Source of the DNA: an uncultured Prevotellaceae bacterium
Lineage (GTDB): Bacteria > Bacteroidota > Bacteroidia > Bacteroidales > Bacteroidaceae
Reading direction: 5' to 3'
Assembly (NCBI GenBank): GCA_900314655.1
Contig: OMWC01000027.1
Span: forward strand, 1-45,813
Length of the DNA: 45,813 nt
The number at the start of each line of letters is the position of its first letter. Within the stretch, counting starts at the first letter, position 1. This document shows positions 7,937 through 15,723 of this stretch, in pieces. The notes beneath the pieces were generated by a model. The model was not told the origin of the DNA. It saw only the letters and a program-made list of their open reading frames with translations, and did no database searches. The position numbers were made by a program, and so were the translations under genes.

Positions 7937-8134
7937 TCAATCTATGATGTTTTGCTTCCCATTCTATGATGTTTTGCTTCCCAATCTATGATGTTTTGCT
8001 TTCCAATCTATGATGTTTTGCTTTCCAATCTATAATGTTTTGCTTCTCAATCTATGATGTTTTACACTCCGTTCTATGATGTTTTGGAGTTCATTCTATG
8101 ATAGATTGCAATCCATTCTATGATGTTTTGAAAG
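7937..8134. repeat. 22-bp tandem repeat, nine units
   Basis: The core TCTATGATGTTTTG recurs with exact 22-bp spacing, beginning at 7941, 7963, 7985, 8007, 8029, 8051, 8073, 8095 and 8117. The first five units are nearly identical (TCTATGATGTTTTGCTTCCC or CTTTCC); later ones diverge in their last third, and the 8095 unit also changes the core. Units abut without spacers, so it is not a CRISPR array. Confidence 0.92.
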
Positions 8135-8153
8135 GCTGCGGATGATGTTTTTA

Positions 8154-8170
8154 TTTCCACCAAGTGGAAA
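8154..8170. repeat. Short perfect hairpin
   Basis: TTTCCAC-CAA-GTGGAAA, seven base pairs with a three-base loop, just after the tandem array. No associated gene. Confidence 0.45.
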
Positions 8171-8246
8171 CTTTCTTTCCAATGGGTGAAAGCAAGCCAA
8201 ACTATTAGTAACCGCTTTCCCCCATTCGGTAGGACAGTCGAGTCTG

Positions 8247-8303
8247 AAACCCTTCACCGTAAGGTGTTGATAAATAATGCGTTGTATGTTGTATGAAGGG
8301 TTT
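8247..8303 (-). terminator. Inverted repeat downstream of the NhaC gene
   Basis: AAACCCTTCA (8247-8256) and TGAAGGGTTT (8294-8303) are perfect reverse complements, with a nested CACC-GTAA-GGTG stem (8255-8266). The pair begins 9 bp past the antiporter stop. It lacks a T run and its far arm overlaps the right end of the candidate MITE. Confidence 0.35.
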
Positions 8304-8311
8304 TTGAAAAA

Positions 8312-9757
8312 TTATTTTGATTCGTTATTATTGGAAACTTTTCGGATCTTCCAACCGGTGGCAGCAATGAGGATGGCCATCAGGGGACTGATGATATTGA
8401 AGAAACAGTAGGGAAGATAGGTGAGGGTGGCTACTCCGAGAATGGTGGCCTGTGTCATACCGCAGGTGTTCCAGGGAATGAGTACGGAGGTAACGGTGGC
8501 GGCATCCTCACAGGTGCGGCTCAGCAACCGCAGTTCGTAACCCTTTTGCTGATAGGTTTCGCGGTACATGTCGCCAGTGAGAACGATGGAAATAAACTGG
8601 TCGCCGGTGGAAATGTTGAAGAAAAGTCCCGTAAAGACAGTGCTTGTCACCAGGCTCAGGCGGTTGTGGACAAAACTGATGATAACGCGTGTGATGCTCT
8701 GGATCATTCCGCTGGCCAGCATGACTGCTCCGAAACACATGGCGCAGATGATAAGCCAGATGGTGTTGAGCATTCCTGCCATTCCTCCGGTTGAAATGAG
8801 CTCGTTGAGTGAGGCATCGCCCGTATTGATGTTGGTGGCTCCGTAGAAAGTCAGGGCGAGTCCGCGAATGATTGAGGCAATATTCTCATTACCTGTTCCT
8901 GCTATCTGACTAAGGATATGAGGCTGCAATATCAAGGCCATCGTGCCTGCCATCATGGCCGAGAGGAAGAGCACGATAAGCGAAGACATACGGCGGGATA
9001 TGAGAAAAGCGGTCAGTAGGGGCACGAGCAACGTCCAGAGAGAGATGTTGAAAGTGCGTGAAAGACCTTCCGTGTACTGGTTTACCTCTACGATAGACAA
9101 GCCGTCGTTGCTTAATCCTGAGAAGAAAAAGATGATGAGCGTGATGGTGAACGAAGGAACGGTGGTGTAGATCATATAGCGGATGTGCGTGAAGAGTTCT
9201 ACACCTGTAGAGGATGAGGCGAGGATGGTGGTGTCGCTCAGCGGTGACATCTTGTCGCCGAAGTAGGCGCCGGAGATGATGGCGCCTGCCGCCCATGCCT
9301 CGGAGATGCCGAGGGCATGGCTGATGCCAAGCAGGGCCACGCCAATGGTGGCAATGGTTGTCCAGGAACTGCCAGAGAGTACCGAGACCAAAGCGCAGAT
9401 GATGCAGGCGCTAACGAGGAAGAACTGGGGCGAGATGATCTGCACCCCATAATATATTAAGGTGGGAACCACGCCGCTGATCATCCATGATCCCGACACC
9501 ATGCCCACGGCCAGCAGAATGACAAGCGTGACAGACACGTTGCCGATGGTCTTCGTAATCTGCTTTTCGAAGGTGTGCCAGCTGATGTGATAGACCGTCA
9601 TGGAGATGGTCACGCAAACAGCCGTTCCTAAAAGGAGTGCCACCTGACTGCCGCCAGTGAGTGAATCGCTGCCGAAAAGTGATATCACCGTGATGAGCAG
9701 ACAAATCAGTACAATGACGGGAATGGCGGATATGAGCGGGTGAGGATAATCTTTCAT
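8312..9757 (-). CDS. nhaC: Na+/H+ antiporter, NhaC family
   Basis: 481 residues, almost entirely hydrophobic, with about 11-12 membrane helices, as expected for the NhaC/MleN group of inner-membrane antiporters. Family-typical segments include the glycine/serine-rich SGSSWTTIATIG region and the GAYFGDKMSPLSDTT motif in the middle, and CEDAATVTSVLIPWNTCG near the C-terminus. It probably exchanges Na+ for H+, though some relatives exchange malate or lactate. It follows a gamma-carbonic-anhydrase-like gene by 36 bp on the same strand, suggesting co-transcription from mdh or from the middle gene. Confidence 0.9.
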   Translation of the reverse strand: MKDYPHPLISAIPVIVLICLLITVISLFGSDSLTGGSQVALLLGTAVCVTISMTVYHISWHTFEKQITKTIGNVSVTLVILLAVGMVSGSWMISGVVPTLIYYGVQIISPQFFLVSACIICALVSVLSGSSWTTIATIGVALLGISHALGISEAWAAGAIISGAYFGDKMSPLSDTTILASSSTGVELFTHIRYMIYTTVPSFTITLIIFFFSGLSNDGLSIVEVNQYTEGLSRTFNISLWTLLVPLLTAFLISRRMSSLIVLFLSAMMAGTMALILQPHILSQIAGTGNENIASIIRGLALTFYGATNINTGDASLNELISTGGMAGMLNTIWLIICAMCFGAVMLASGMIQSITRVIISFVHNRLSLVTSTVFTGLFFNISTGDQFISIVLTGDMYRETYQQKGYELRLLSRTCEDAATVTSVLIPWNTCGMTQATILGVATLTYLPYCFFNIISPLMAILIAATGWKIRKVSNNNESK

Positions 9758-9793
9758 GAGGTGAAAAAGGCGTGTTCGTGTTGTGGGGAATTC

Positions 9794-10303
9794 CTATTCT
9801 TCGCGCTCGCGATACCAATCCATGTAGGCCACGTAGTGGGCGGCATTGTCGGTCTGTCCAGGGCGCACTTTCTTCAAGAACTTGGCAGGTACGCCGCCCC
9901 ATATTTCGCCTGGGCCAATCTTTGTGCCCTGAAGAACCAAGGCTCCGGCAGCCACGATGGAACCTTCGCCAATCTCGCAGTTGTCGAGCAACGTTGAGCC
10001 CATGCCGATGAGGCAGTGGTCGTGAATGGTGCAGGCATGCACGGTGGCGTTGTGGCCGATGGTCACGTCGGAGCCGATGTTGAGCGGGCCAATCTTGTAG
10101 GTGGTGTGCAGGCAGGCTCCGTCTTGTACGTTCGTGCGGTCACCGATTTTAATATATGCCACATCGCCGCGGACCACGGCGTTGAACCATACGGAACATT
10201 CGTCGCCCATCGTGACTTCGCCCACGATGGTGGCATTCTCGCTGAAATAGCAGTTCTTGCCCCACTTCGGGGCCAGTCCGTTTACTTCTTTTATTAGAGC
10301 CAT
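9794..10303 (-). CDS. Gamma-carbonic-anhydrase-like hexapeptide-repeat protein (YrdA/PaaY type)
   Basis: 169 residues, folding as a left-handed beta helix: the core is a run of imperfect [LIV]-G-x4 hexapeptides from about 15 to 130, followed by a C-terminal helix. The three zinc-ligand histidines of the gamma class are present as H66, H84 and H89. The start at 10303 (MALIKEVNG) is used because the extension upstream encodes part of an intergenic hairpin. Whether it has carbonic anhydrase or acyltransferase activity cannot be told from sequence; many relatives have no known substrate. It lies between mdh and the antiporter on the same strand. Confidence 0.85.
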   Translation of the reverse strand: MALIKEVNGLAPKWGKNCYFSENATIVGEVTMGDECSVWFNAVVRGDVAYIKIGDRTNVQDGACLHTTYKIGPLNIGSDVTIGHNATVHACTIHDHCLIGMGSTLLDNCEIGEGSIVAAGALVLQGTKIGPGEIWGGVPAKFLKKVRPGQTDNAAHYVAYMDWYREREE

Positions 10304-10346
10304 GTTTTCTGAAATTGAGAGATTAAGAAAATGAGAAAAATAAGAA

Positions 10347-10401
10347 AATGAGAAAATGAGAAATGAAAGCTTTTGCGCAGCCAATTTCTCATTTTCTCAT
10401 T
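10347..10401 (-). terminator. 18-bp perfect stem between mdh and the carbonic-anhydrase-like gene
   Basis: AATGAGAAAATGAGAAAT (10347-10364) is the exact reverse complement of 10384-10401, with a 19-base loop. It begins 29 bp past the mdh stop. The AT-rich stem can act as a terminator or 3'-end stabiliser for mdh while allowing some read-through. Confidence 0.6.
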
Positions 10402-10429
10402 ATTTCATTTTTTCAATTTTGTCAAGACC

Positions 10430-11422
10430 TTAGAGGTTCGGGTTGATCTTGTTCCACTCAGAGATGGGAGGAACGATGTTGAGCGTAACCAGCTCATCGC
10501 GCATCTTGCAGAGGTGCTCATAGCTCTGGTCGAGCTTGGCATTCTCTTCGGGAGTGCCCTGGGGAACTTCATACTTGGCTCCTTCAGCAGTCATGGTGGT
10601 CTTCATGGCCATCATGATGTGATCGTACTTGTCGGTCTTTACGTATGTTCCAACGGGGAAACGGAAAGGCTCACCGCCCATGGCAGCGCGGATCATCTCA
10701 ACAGAGAGGTAAGAGGGGCTTTGGAAAGAAGAACGTCCGCGGAGCTCGATAATCTTGGCACCGCCCTTGGTCACGTCGGTCTTCATCTGTTCCCATTCTG
10801 CCTCGGGGAATTCTGCAGTACCGATAATGTCGGTCAGCTTACGGCCGGCAATCTCTACATGGCTTCCGAATACAGCCATCTGCTCACCATGACCGCCATA
10901 GGTGGCACAACCGGTGATTTCATTCTGCATCACATTGAACTTCTTGGCCAGTGCGCTCTGCAGACGGGTCGTGTCAAGACCGGCGAGAGTTGTAACCTGT
11001 CCGGGTTTCAGTCCAGAATAGAGTAATGTTACGAGACCAGTAAGGTCAGCGGGGTTGAAGATAATCACGACATGCTTCACATCGGGGCAGTACTGCTTGA
11101 TGTTCTGGCCCAGTTCTTCGGCAATCTTACAGTTGCCGGCGAGCAGATCCTCACGAGTCATACCAGCCTTACGGGGTGCGCCACCGGAAGAGATGATATA
11201 CTTTGCATCGGTGAAAGCCTCCTTGGCGTCGGTGGTAGCGGTGATCTTCACGTCACCGAAACCGCTCTGGCGCATTTCCTCGGCCACGCCTTCGGGTGAG
11301 AATACGTCATAGAGACAGATGTCGCTTGTCAGGCCCATCATCAGGGCTGTCTGAACCATGTTAGAACCAATCATACCGGCTGCGCCGACGATGGTCAACT
11401 TGTCGTTAGTTAAAAATGCCAT
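10430..11422 (-). CDS. mdh: Malate dehydrogenase
   Basis: 330 residues of the lactate/malate dehydrogenase family; interconverts malate and oxaloacetate with NAD(H), supporting the reductive (fumarate-forming) branch used by these anaerobes. The Rossmann motif is VGAAGMIGS at 12-20, with D39 as the expected NAD-selecting acid. Substrate arginines are R84, R90 and R153; the catalytic histidine is H178 in TYGGHGE. It has its own upstream region shared divergently with pepP, with a TAACTTTG box at 11463-11470. The length is slightly longer than E. coli Mdh, as usual in this phylum. Confidence 0.94.
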   Translation of the reverse strand: MAFLTNDKLTIVGAAGMIGSNMVQTALMMGLTSDICLYDVFSPEGVAEEMRQSGFGDVKITATTDAKEAFTDAKYIISSGGAPRKAGMTREDLLAGNCKIAEELGQNIKQYCPDVKHVVIIFNPADLTGLVTLLYSGLKPGQVTTLAGLDTTRLQSALAKKFNVMQNEITGCATYGGHGEQMAVFGSHVEIAGRKLTDIIGTAEFPEAEWEQMKTDVTKGGAKIIELRGRSSFQSPSYLSVEMIRAAMGGEPFRFPVGTYVKTDKYDHIMMAMKTTMTAEGAKYEVPQGTPEENAKLDQSYEHLCKMRDELVTLNIVPPISEWNKINPNL

Positions 11423-11462
11423 AATGTTGAATAATTAATCTGTTAAAACTTTACTATGGCGG

Positions 11463-11470
11463 CAAAGTTA
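11463..11470 (-). promoter_or_regulatory. Putative -7 element of the mdh promoter
   Basis: On the minus strand TAACTTTG followed by CCG, 40 bp from the mdh start, fits TAnnTTTG. No clear -33 element is seen. Confidence 0.5.
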
Positions 11471-11567
11471 CGAAAAATCCTTGGCATTCTGACGGTTTTC
11501 AGATAAATTATATGTTATTAAAATTAAAAATACGGCGGTTTGCAAAGTAGGCGTGTCAAATTTTTCC

Positions 11568-11575
11568 TATATTTG
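11568..11575 (+). promoter_or_regulatory. Putative -7 element of the pepP promoter
   Basis: TATATTTG followed by CAG fits the consensus. The nearest upstream TTTG (11539-11542) is 25 bp away, longer than ideal. It excludes an in-frame upstream start at 11553. Confidence 0.5.
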
Positions 11576-11600
11576 CAGTCAGAACATACTTTTGAATGAA

Positions 11601-13412
11601 ATGAGTCAGACAAACAACATCGGCCAGCGGCTCAGCGACTTGCGGGAGGTGATGCGGCGGGAACATCTCGGCGCCTTCATTTTTCCAAGCACTGACCCTC
11701 ATCATGGAGAATATGTGCCCGACCATTGGAAGGGACGTGAGTGGATAAGCGGATTCAACGGATCGGCAGGGACGGCTGTGGTGACGATGAACAGCGCAGC
11801 CCTTTGGACTGACAGCCGCTATTTCATTGCAGCTGAAGAGCAATTGGCCGGAACCGAATTCCAGTTGATGAAACTTAATGTAGAAGGTACGCCTACAATT
11901 GCCCAATGGCTGGGTGAGCAGTTGGAAACTACGACCAACAATACACAGCGGGCTGAGAGTACCGAGGTGGGTATCGACGGAACGGTGTGTAGTGCTTCGG
12001 AGGTGGAACGCCTCATTGCAGAACTTCGTCGGGAAGGCGGCCTGACACTTCGCACGAATCTGGATCCGTTGAAGCAGATCTGGTATGGACGTCCGCCTAT
12101 TCCGGAGAATCCCATTGAGATTCATCCGCTGGAAATGGCAGGGAAGAGTTGCCGGGAGAAACTGGCGGAAATCCGTTCAGAACTACGCAAGAAGCATGCC
12201 GACGGCATGCTGGTGGCTTCGCTTGACGATATTGCCTGGACGCTCAATCTGCGGGGTAGTGATGTGCATTGCAATCCCGTTTTTGTAAGCTATCTGCTCA
12301 TCGACACTAAAAAGGCCACACTTTTCGTAAACCGGAAGAAGCTAACGCCTGCCGTGATCACTTATCTTCAGCAGGAAGGAGTCGGCGTGGACGATTACGA
12401 AAGGGTAGGGCAGGGACTGAAAGACTATTTCGAATACAACATCCTGGTGGATGCTGACGAAGTGAACTATTCACTATATAGAAAGGTGGAACGTCCCATC
12501 GTAAACGAGACGTCGCCCATCCCTTTCTTAAAAGCGGTGAAGACCGACGCTGAAATCGAAGGTTTTCACCGCGCAATGATCCGCGATGGTGTGGCGATGG
12601 TCAAGTTCCTACGTTGGCTGAAGCCTGCCGTTGAGACTGGGAAAGAGACGGAAATGTCGGTTGACCGTAAACTGACGTCACTGAGAGCCGGACAAGAACG
12701 TTTCCGGGATGTGTCGTTCGACACGATTGCAGGCTATCAAGAGCATGGAGCCATCGTGCATTATGAGGCAACGCCTGAGACGGATGCTGCCTTGCGTCCT
12801 GAAGGTTTGCTCCTGCTTGATAGTGGAGCGCAGTATCAAGACGGCACCACCGACATTACACGAACCATTGCACTGGGGCCTTTGACGGAAGAGCAAAGGC
12901 GCGTCTATACATTTGTTCTGAAGGCGCATCTCCAATTGCAGAATTTGATTTTCCCTGCCGGTGCTTCTGGTACTCAGCTGGATGCCGTGGCCCGGAGAGA
13001 AGTGTGGCGCGAGGGACTTAACTATCTGCATGGAACCGGACATGGCGTGGGCTCTTATCTGAATGTGCATGAAGGTCCCCATCAGATCAGAATGCAATGG
13101 GTTCCCGCACCGTTGAAGCCCGGTATGACGGTTACGGATGAGCCAGGAGTATATCTGGAAGGACGTTTCGGCGTACGAATAGAGAATACGTTGCTGGTAG
13201 TGAAACATAGCGAGACGGAGTTCGGACAGTTTCTTGCCTTTGAGCCGCTTACCCTATGCCCTATCGATAAGTCGCCTATTGTCGTAAAGCTGTTGACCGA
13301 AGAAGAGCGGCTATGGCTTAATGACTATCACAGGATGGTTTATGAGAAACTGTCACCTTATCTGGATGAAGAAGAACGGAAATGGCTTGAAAGCCAGACA
13401 TCGAGCATTTAA
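11601..13412 (+). CDS. pepP: Xaa-Pro aminopeptidase (aminopeptidase P, M24B)
   Basis: 603 residues with three domains as in the long aminopeptidase P group: two creatinase-like N-terminal domains (about 10-330) and a C-terminal pita-bread metallopeptidase domain (about 345-560), plus a C-terminal extension. All five metal ligands are present: D407, D418, H481, E514 and E528. It releases N-terminal residues preceding proline, probably in the cytoplasm as no signal peptide is seen. The start at 11601 (MSQTNNIGQ) is chosen because the promoter box lies within the longer frame. It is divergent from mdh and followed by S21. Confidence 0.92.
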   Translation: MSQTNNIGQRLSDLREVMRREHLGAFIFPSTDPHHGEYVPDHWKGREWISGFNGSAGTAVVTMNSAALWTDSRYFIAAEEQLAGTEFQLMKLNVEGTPTIAQWLGEQLETTTNNTQRAESTEVGIDGTVCSASEVERLIAELRREGGLTLRTNLDPLKQIWYGRPPIPENPIEIHPLEMAGKSCREKLAEIRSELRKKHADGMLVASLDDIAWTLNLRGSDVHCNPVFVSYLLIDTKKATLFVNRKKLTPAVITYLQQEGVGVDDYERVGQGLKDYFEYNILVDADEVNYSLYRKVERPIVNETSPIPFLKAVKTDAEIEGFHRAMIRDGVAMVKFLRWLKPAVETGKETEMSVDRKLTSLRAGQERFRDVSFDTIAGYQEHGAIVHYEATPETDAALRPEGLLLLDSGAQYQDGTTDITRTIALGPLTEEQRRVYTFVLKAHLQLQNLIFPAGASGTQLDAVARREVWREGLNYLHGTGHGVGSYLNVHEGPHQIRMQWVPAPLKPGMTVTDEPGVYLEGRFGVRIENTLLVVKHSETEFGQFLAFEPLTLCPIDKSPIVVKLLTEEERLWLNDYHRMVYEKLSPYLDEEERKWLESQTSSI

Positions 13413-13466
13413 ATGATTGCCAGAAGGTCGAATTTTGGCTTAATTTCAAAAAAATTGTGATAAAAA

Positions 13467-13498
13467 CTTGGTGATTTGGAAAATAAGCAGTAATTTTG
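13467..13498 (+). promoter_or_regulatory. rpsU promoter
   Basis: CTTG (13467-13470), 20 bp, then TAATTTTG (13491-13498) fits the Bacteroidota consensus with one mismatch at -33. Confidence 0.65.
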
Positions 13499-13565
13499 CA
13501 CCCGCAAATTGAAATCTGCAGCTAAAATAACAAGAAGTTTAACATATAAAATTGAAATCAAAAGC

Positions 13566-13757
13566 ATGATTATTGTACCAGTTAAAGATGGTGAGAACAT
13601 CGAAAGAGCACTGAAGAAGTTCAAGAGAAAGTTTGAGAAGACCGGCGTAGTGAAGGAACTCCGTCGTCGTCAGCAGTTCGACAAACCTTCTGTTCTGAAG
13701 CGCTTGAAGATGGAGCATGCCATCTACGTTCAGAAACTTCGTCAGACAGAGGAATAA
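13566..13757 (+). CDS. rpsU: 30S ribosomal protein S21
   Basis: 63 residues, highly basic, matching S21: VPVKDGENIERALKKFKRK at the N-terminus and an arginine/lysine-rich helix after it. It binds the 30S platform near the 3' end of 16S rRNA, where it contacts the anti-Shine-Dalgarno region. The start at 13566 gives the usual length; a longer frame from 13509 overlaps the leader. It has its own promoter and a rho-independent terminator (13791-13826), so it is a single-gene unit. Confidence 0.95.
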   Translation: MIIVPVKDGENIERALKKFKRKFEKTGVVKELRRRQQFDKPSVLKRLKMEHAIYVQKLRQTEE

Positions 13758-13760
13758 TTC

Positions 13761-13780
13761 ACAGTAGCATTACCTACTGT
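13761..13780 (+). other. Small hairpin after rpsU
   Basis: ACAGTAG (13761-13767) pairs with CTACTGT (13774-13780) around six bases, just after the rpsU stop and before the main terminator. Confidence 0.35.
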
Positions 13781-13790
13781 AATGAGATAT

Positions 13791-13826
13791 AGGGGCCTGC
13801 CTTGTGCAAGCTCCTTTTGTTGTTTG
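13791..13826 (+). terminator. rpsU rho-independent terminator
   Basis: AGGGGCCTGC (13791-13800) pairs with GCAAGCTCCT (13806-13815) with one mismatch and one wobble, five-base loop, followed by TTTTGTTGTTT. Confidence 0.7.
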
Positions 13827-13854
13827 TGAATAATCGAAAAAAAACACTCGAAAA

Positions 13855-13886
13855 TTTGGCGGTTACGAATTATTTGTGTAAATTCG
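13855..13886 (+). promoter_or_regulatory. xer gene promoter
   Basis: TTTG (13855-13858), 20 bp, then TAAATTCG (13879-13886), one mismatch from consensus, 26 bp before the ATG. Confidence 0.7.
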
Positions 13887-13911
13887 CTGCTGAAACAAAA
13901 CCAATGCTTGT

Positions 13912-14793
13912 ATGAGGACTGAAGAATTTCTTGACTATCTCCGGCTGGAACGCAACTATTCTGCGTTGACGGTGCTCAAATATGAGACTTGTCTGAGACA
14001 GTTTGAGGAGTTCTTCGTTGGTTTAGGCGGTGGCCTGACGTGGGACACGATAGACAGTGACGTCATAAGGGATTGGATGGAGCAGCTGATGGATAAAGGC
14101 GAGAGGGCCGCTACGGTGAACGGGAAACTGAGTGCCGTGAGGTCTTTCTACCGTTATGCGCTGCGGAAGAACCTTATTGAGCGCGATCCTGCCCATAGCG
14201 TGACTGGTCCCAAGAAGGAAAAACAACTGCCAAAGTTCATCCGCGAGAAAGATATGGACCGTCTGCTCAGCGATGAGATGTGGACGGATGGTTATAAGGA
14301 TTCCCTCGCGCGTACCTTATTAGTAACATTCTATGAGACGGGGATGCGTGTTTCGGAATTGGTGTCGCTTGAAGACGAAATGGTGGATTTCGTGAATCGC
14401 CAGTTGAAAGTGACAGGAAAACGCAATAAGCAGCGCATTATTCCTTTCGGTGAAGAACTGGAACAGGCCCTGCGTGATTATATCGCTGTCAGGGATGAAC
14501 AGGTGGACCGTCAGGAGAACGGCCTTTTCTTGACTGGGAAAGGTCGCAGAATGAATGTCGGCCAGGTGAGGAGAGTGGTGGAAACGCAGCTGGGACGCGT
14601 GACAACCCAGAAAAAACGCTCGCCCCACGTGCTGAGACACAGTTTCGCAACGGCCATGCTCAATCATGAGGCCGGTTTGGAGAGTGTCAGAAAACTTTTG
14701 GGGCATGAAAGCCTGGCTACTACAGAAATTTATACCCACACGACGTTTGAACAATTAAAGAAAGTGTATAATAAAGCCCATCCGCGCAGTTGA
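13912..14793 (+). CDS. xerC: Tyrosine recombinase, XerC/XerD type
   Basis: 293 residues, the length of the housekeeping Xer recombinases that resolve chromosome dimers at dif. It has an N-terminal SAM-like core-binding domain (about 1-90) and a C-terminal catalytic domain (about 105-290). The catalytic set is complete: R146, K170, H239, R242, H265 and the nucleophile Y274. No integrase-specific extension, attachment site or phage genes are nearby, so a chromosomal Xer role is favoured over an integrase. XerC versus XerD cannot be decided by eye. hpf follows 48 bp later and may be co-transcribed. Confidence 0.87.
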   Translation: MRTEEFLDYLRLERNYSALTVLKYETCLRQFEEFFVGLGGGLTWDTIDSDVIRDWMEQLMDKGERAATVNGKLSAVRSFYRYALRKNLIERDPAHSVTGPKKEKQLPKFIREKDMDRLLSDEMWTDGYKDSLARTLLVTFYETGMRVSELVSLEDEMVDFVNRQLKVTGKRNKQRIIPFGEELEQALRDYIAVRDEQVDRQENGLFLTGKGRRMNVGQVRRVVETQLGRVTTQKKRSPHVLRHSFATAMLNHEAGLESVRKLLGHESLATTEIYTHTTFEQLKKVYNKAHPRS

Positions 14794-14841
14794 GACACAA
14801 CCGAGCGCCGGGCGTAACCTTATTTAAAATTGGAGGTAACT

Positions 14842-15141
14842 ATGGACATTAAGATTCAGTCGATTCATTTCGACGCTACCGATCAGTTGAAGGCGTTTAT
14901 CGAAAAGAAAGTCGCCAAGTTGGAAAAGTCTTTAGAGGAGATTCAGAAAGCAGAAGTGCAGCTTAAAGTAGTAAAGCCCGCCACTGCTCTCAATAAAGAG
15001 GCCAGCGTTTCCTTGACCGTTCCTGGACAGTCATTCTATGTGGAGAAGACCTGTGACACTTTTGAGGAAAGTATTGACCAATGTGTGGATTCTTTGAAGG
15101 TCCAATTGAAGAAATTCAAGGAAAAACGCAGTAATAGATAA
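14842..15141 (+). CDS. hpf: Ribosome hibernation promoting factor (short HPF/YfiA)
   Basis: 99 residues of the sigma-54 modulation/S30EA family. The N-terminal part DIKIQSIHFDATDQLKAFIEKK gives the beta-alpha fold and the C-terminus is lysine-rich. In stationary phase this protein occupies the 30S mRNA and tRNA channel and inactivates ribosomes. It lacks the C-terminal dimerisation domain of long HPF, so it is the short form. The start is ATG at 14842 after a clear GGAGG (14832-14836); the TTG at 14830 is not needed. Confidence 0.9.
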   Translation: MDIKIQSIHFDATDQLKAFIEKKVAKLEKSLEEIQKAEVQLKVVKPATALNKEASVSLTVPGQSFYVEKTCDTFEESIDQCVDSLKVQLKKFKEKRSNR

Positions 15142-15158
15142 AAAAAACTCCGAAAAAT

Positions 15159-15189
15159 TTTGGAGATTCAAAAAAACGTCGTATCTTTG
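15159..15189 (+). promoter_or_regulatory. Promoter of the tRNA-tuf operon
   Basis: TTTG (15159-15162), 19 bp, then TATCTTTG (15182-15189), a perfect match to the Bacteroidota consensus. The -33 box overlaps an eight-pair hairpin (15148-15165), and the -7 box overlaps one arm of a 10-bp inverted repeat (15186-15195 with 15228-15237). Confidence 0.85.
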
Positions 15190-15237
15190 CAGCCGTTTTA
15201 GAGAACGTCCTGAATCAAGCGCCTCAGCGGCTGCAAA
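15186..15237 (+). repeat. 10-bp inverted repeat in the tRNA-tuf leader
   Basis: TTTGCAGCCG (15186-15195) and CGGCTGCAAA (15228-15237) are perfect reverse complements, 32 bases apart, ending just before the first tRNA. It may fold in the leader RNA or serve in tRNA processing. Confidence 0.5.
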
Positions 15238-15242
15238 GATTT

Positions 15243-15316
15243 GCCTCTTTAGCTCAGTTGGCCAGAGCACGTGATTTGTAATCTCGGGGTCGTTGGTTCG
15301 AATCCGACAAGAGGCT
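15243..15316 (+). tRNA. tRNA-Thr (anticodon TGT)
   Basis: Complete cloverleaf: acceptor GCCTCTT with AAGAGGC, D arm with AGCTCAGTTGGCC, anticodon loop TTTGTAA, T arm with GGTTCGAATC. The anticodon stem has one T-T mismatch. CCA is not encoded. It is first of four tRNAs before tuf. Confidence 0.95.
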
Positions 15317-15350
15317 CTCCAACGAACGGGAAGGACAGTTTGAAAAACAC

Positions 15351-15433
15351 GGGTGGATACCAGAGTGGCCAAATGGGGCAGACTGTAAATCTGCTGGTTT
15401 TTACCTTCGGTGGTTCGAATCCATCTCCACCCA
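15351..15433 (+). tRNA. tRNA-Tyr (anticodon GTA)
   Basis: 83 bases with the long variable arm expected for tRNA-Tyr. Acceptor GGGTGGA pairs with TCCACCC, discriminator A, anticodon in CTGTAAA. CCA is not encoded. Confidence 0.95.
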
Positions 15434-15486
15434 CTTCAGTAGAAGTTTAGTTGCGGACTGTTCGCGTTGGTCGGACTAACAAACTT

Positions 15487-15559
15487 GCGGAAATAGCTCA
15501 GTTGATAGAGCACTAGCCTTCCAAGCTGGGGGTCGCGGGTTTGAGCCCCGTTTTCCGCT
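15487..15559 (+). tRNA. tRNA-Gly (anticodon TCC)
   Basis: Acceptor GCGGAAA pairs with TTTCCGC, discriminator T. Anticodon loop CTTCCAA gives TCC. T loop is TTTGAGC-like rather than TTCGAAT. CCA is not encoded. Confidence 0.94.
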
Positions 15560-15573
15560 CTAAAAACAACGCT

Positions 15574-15645
<72 letters not shown>

Positions 15646-15723
15646 CTTCTGCTGAATATAATTGTATAATGTGTGAAGCAGAAATAACACGATTATTAAT
15701 TTATTTAAATAAACATTTAAGCT

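Larger units (their letters stand above)
7873..8261. mobile_element. Candidate MITE-like element enclosing a tandem array
   Basis: The left end T-T-CGGTGAAGGGTTTC (7873-7888) and the right end (8246-8261, reverse complement T-A-CGGTGAAGGGTTTC) match at 15 of 16 positions. Each is directly flanked by AGGTGTT (7866-7872 and 8262-8268), as a 7-bp target duplication would be. There is no coding frame inside. The interior holds a 22-bp tandem array, a TTTCCAC/GTGGAAA hairpin (8154-8170) and a long-loop pair GAAAGC/GCTTTC. A rival reading is that the right end belongs to the 3' hairpin of the antiporter gene, since TGAAGGGTTT recurs at 8294-8303. Confidence 0.45.

Noticed and set aside
7937..8134. 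CRISPR array
   Set aside because: Repeat units of 22 bp abut with no unique spacers, units decay gradually, and no cas gene is present.
7873..8261. Insertion sequence
   Set aside because: No transposase frame or remnant is inside; at most a non-autonomous element.
13912..14793. Integrase of a mobile element
   Set aside because: Length and motifs fit housekeeping Xer, and no attachment site, phage or conjugation genes are nearby; the adjacent tRNAs have no duplicated 3' end.
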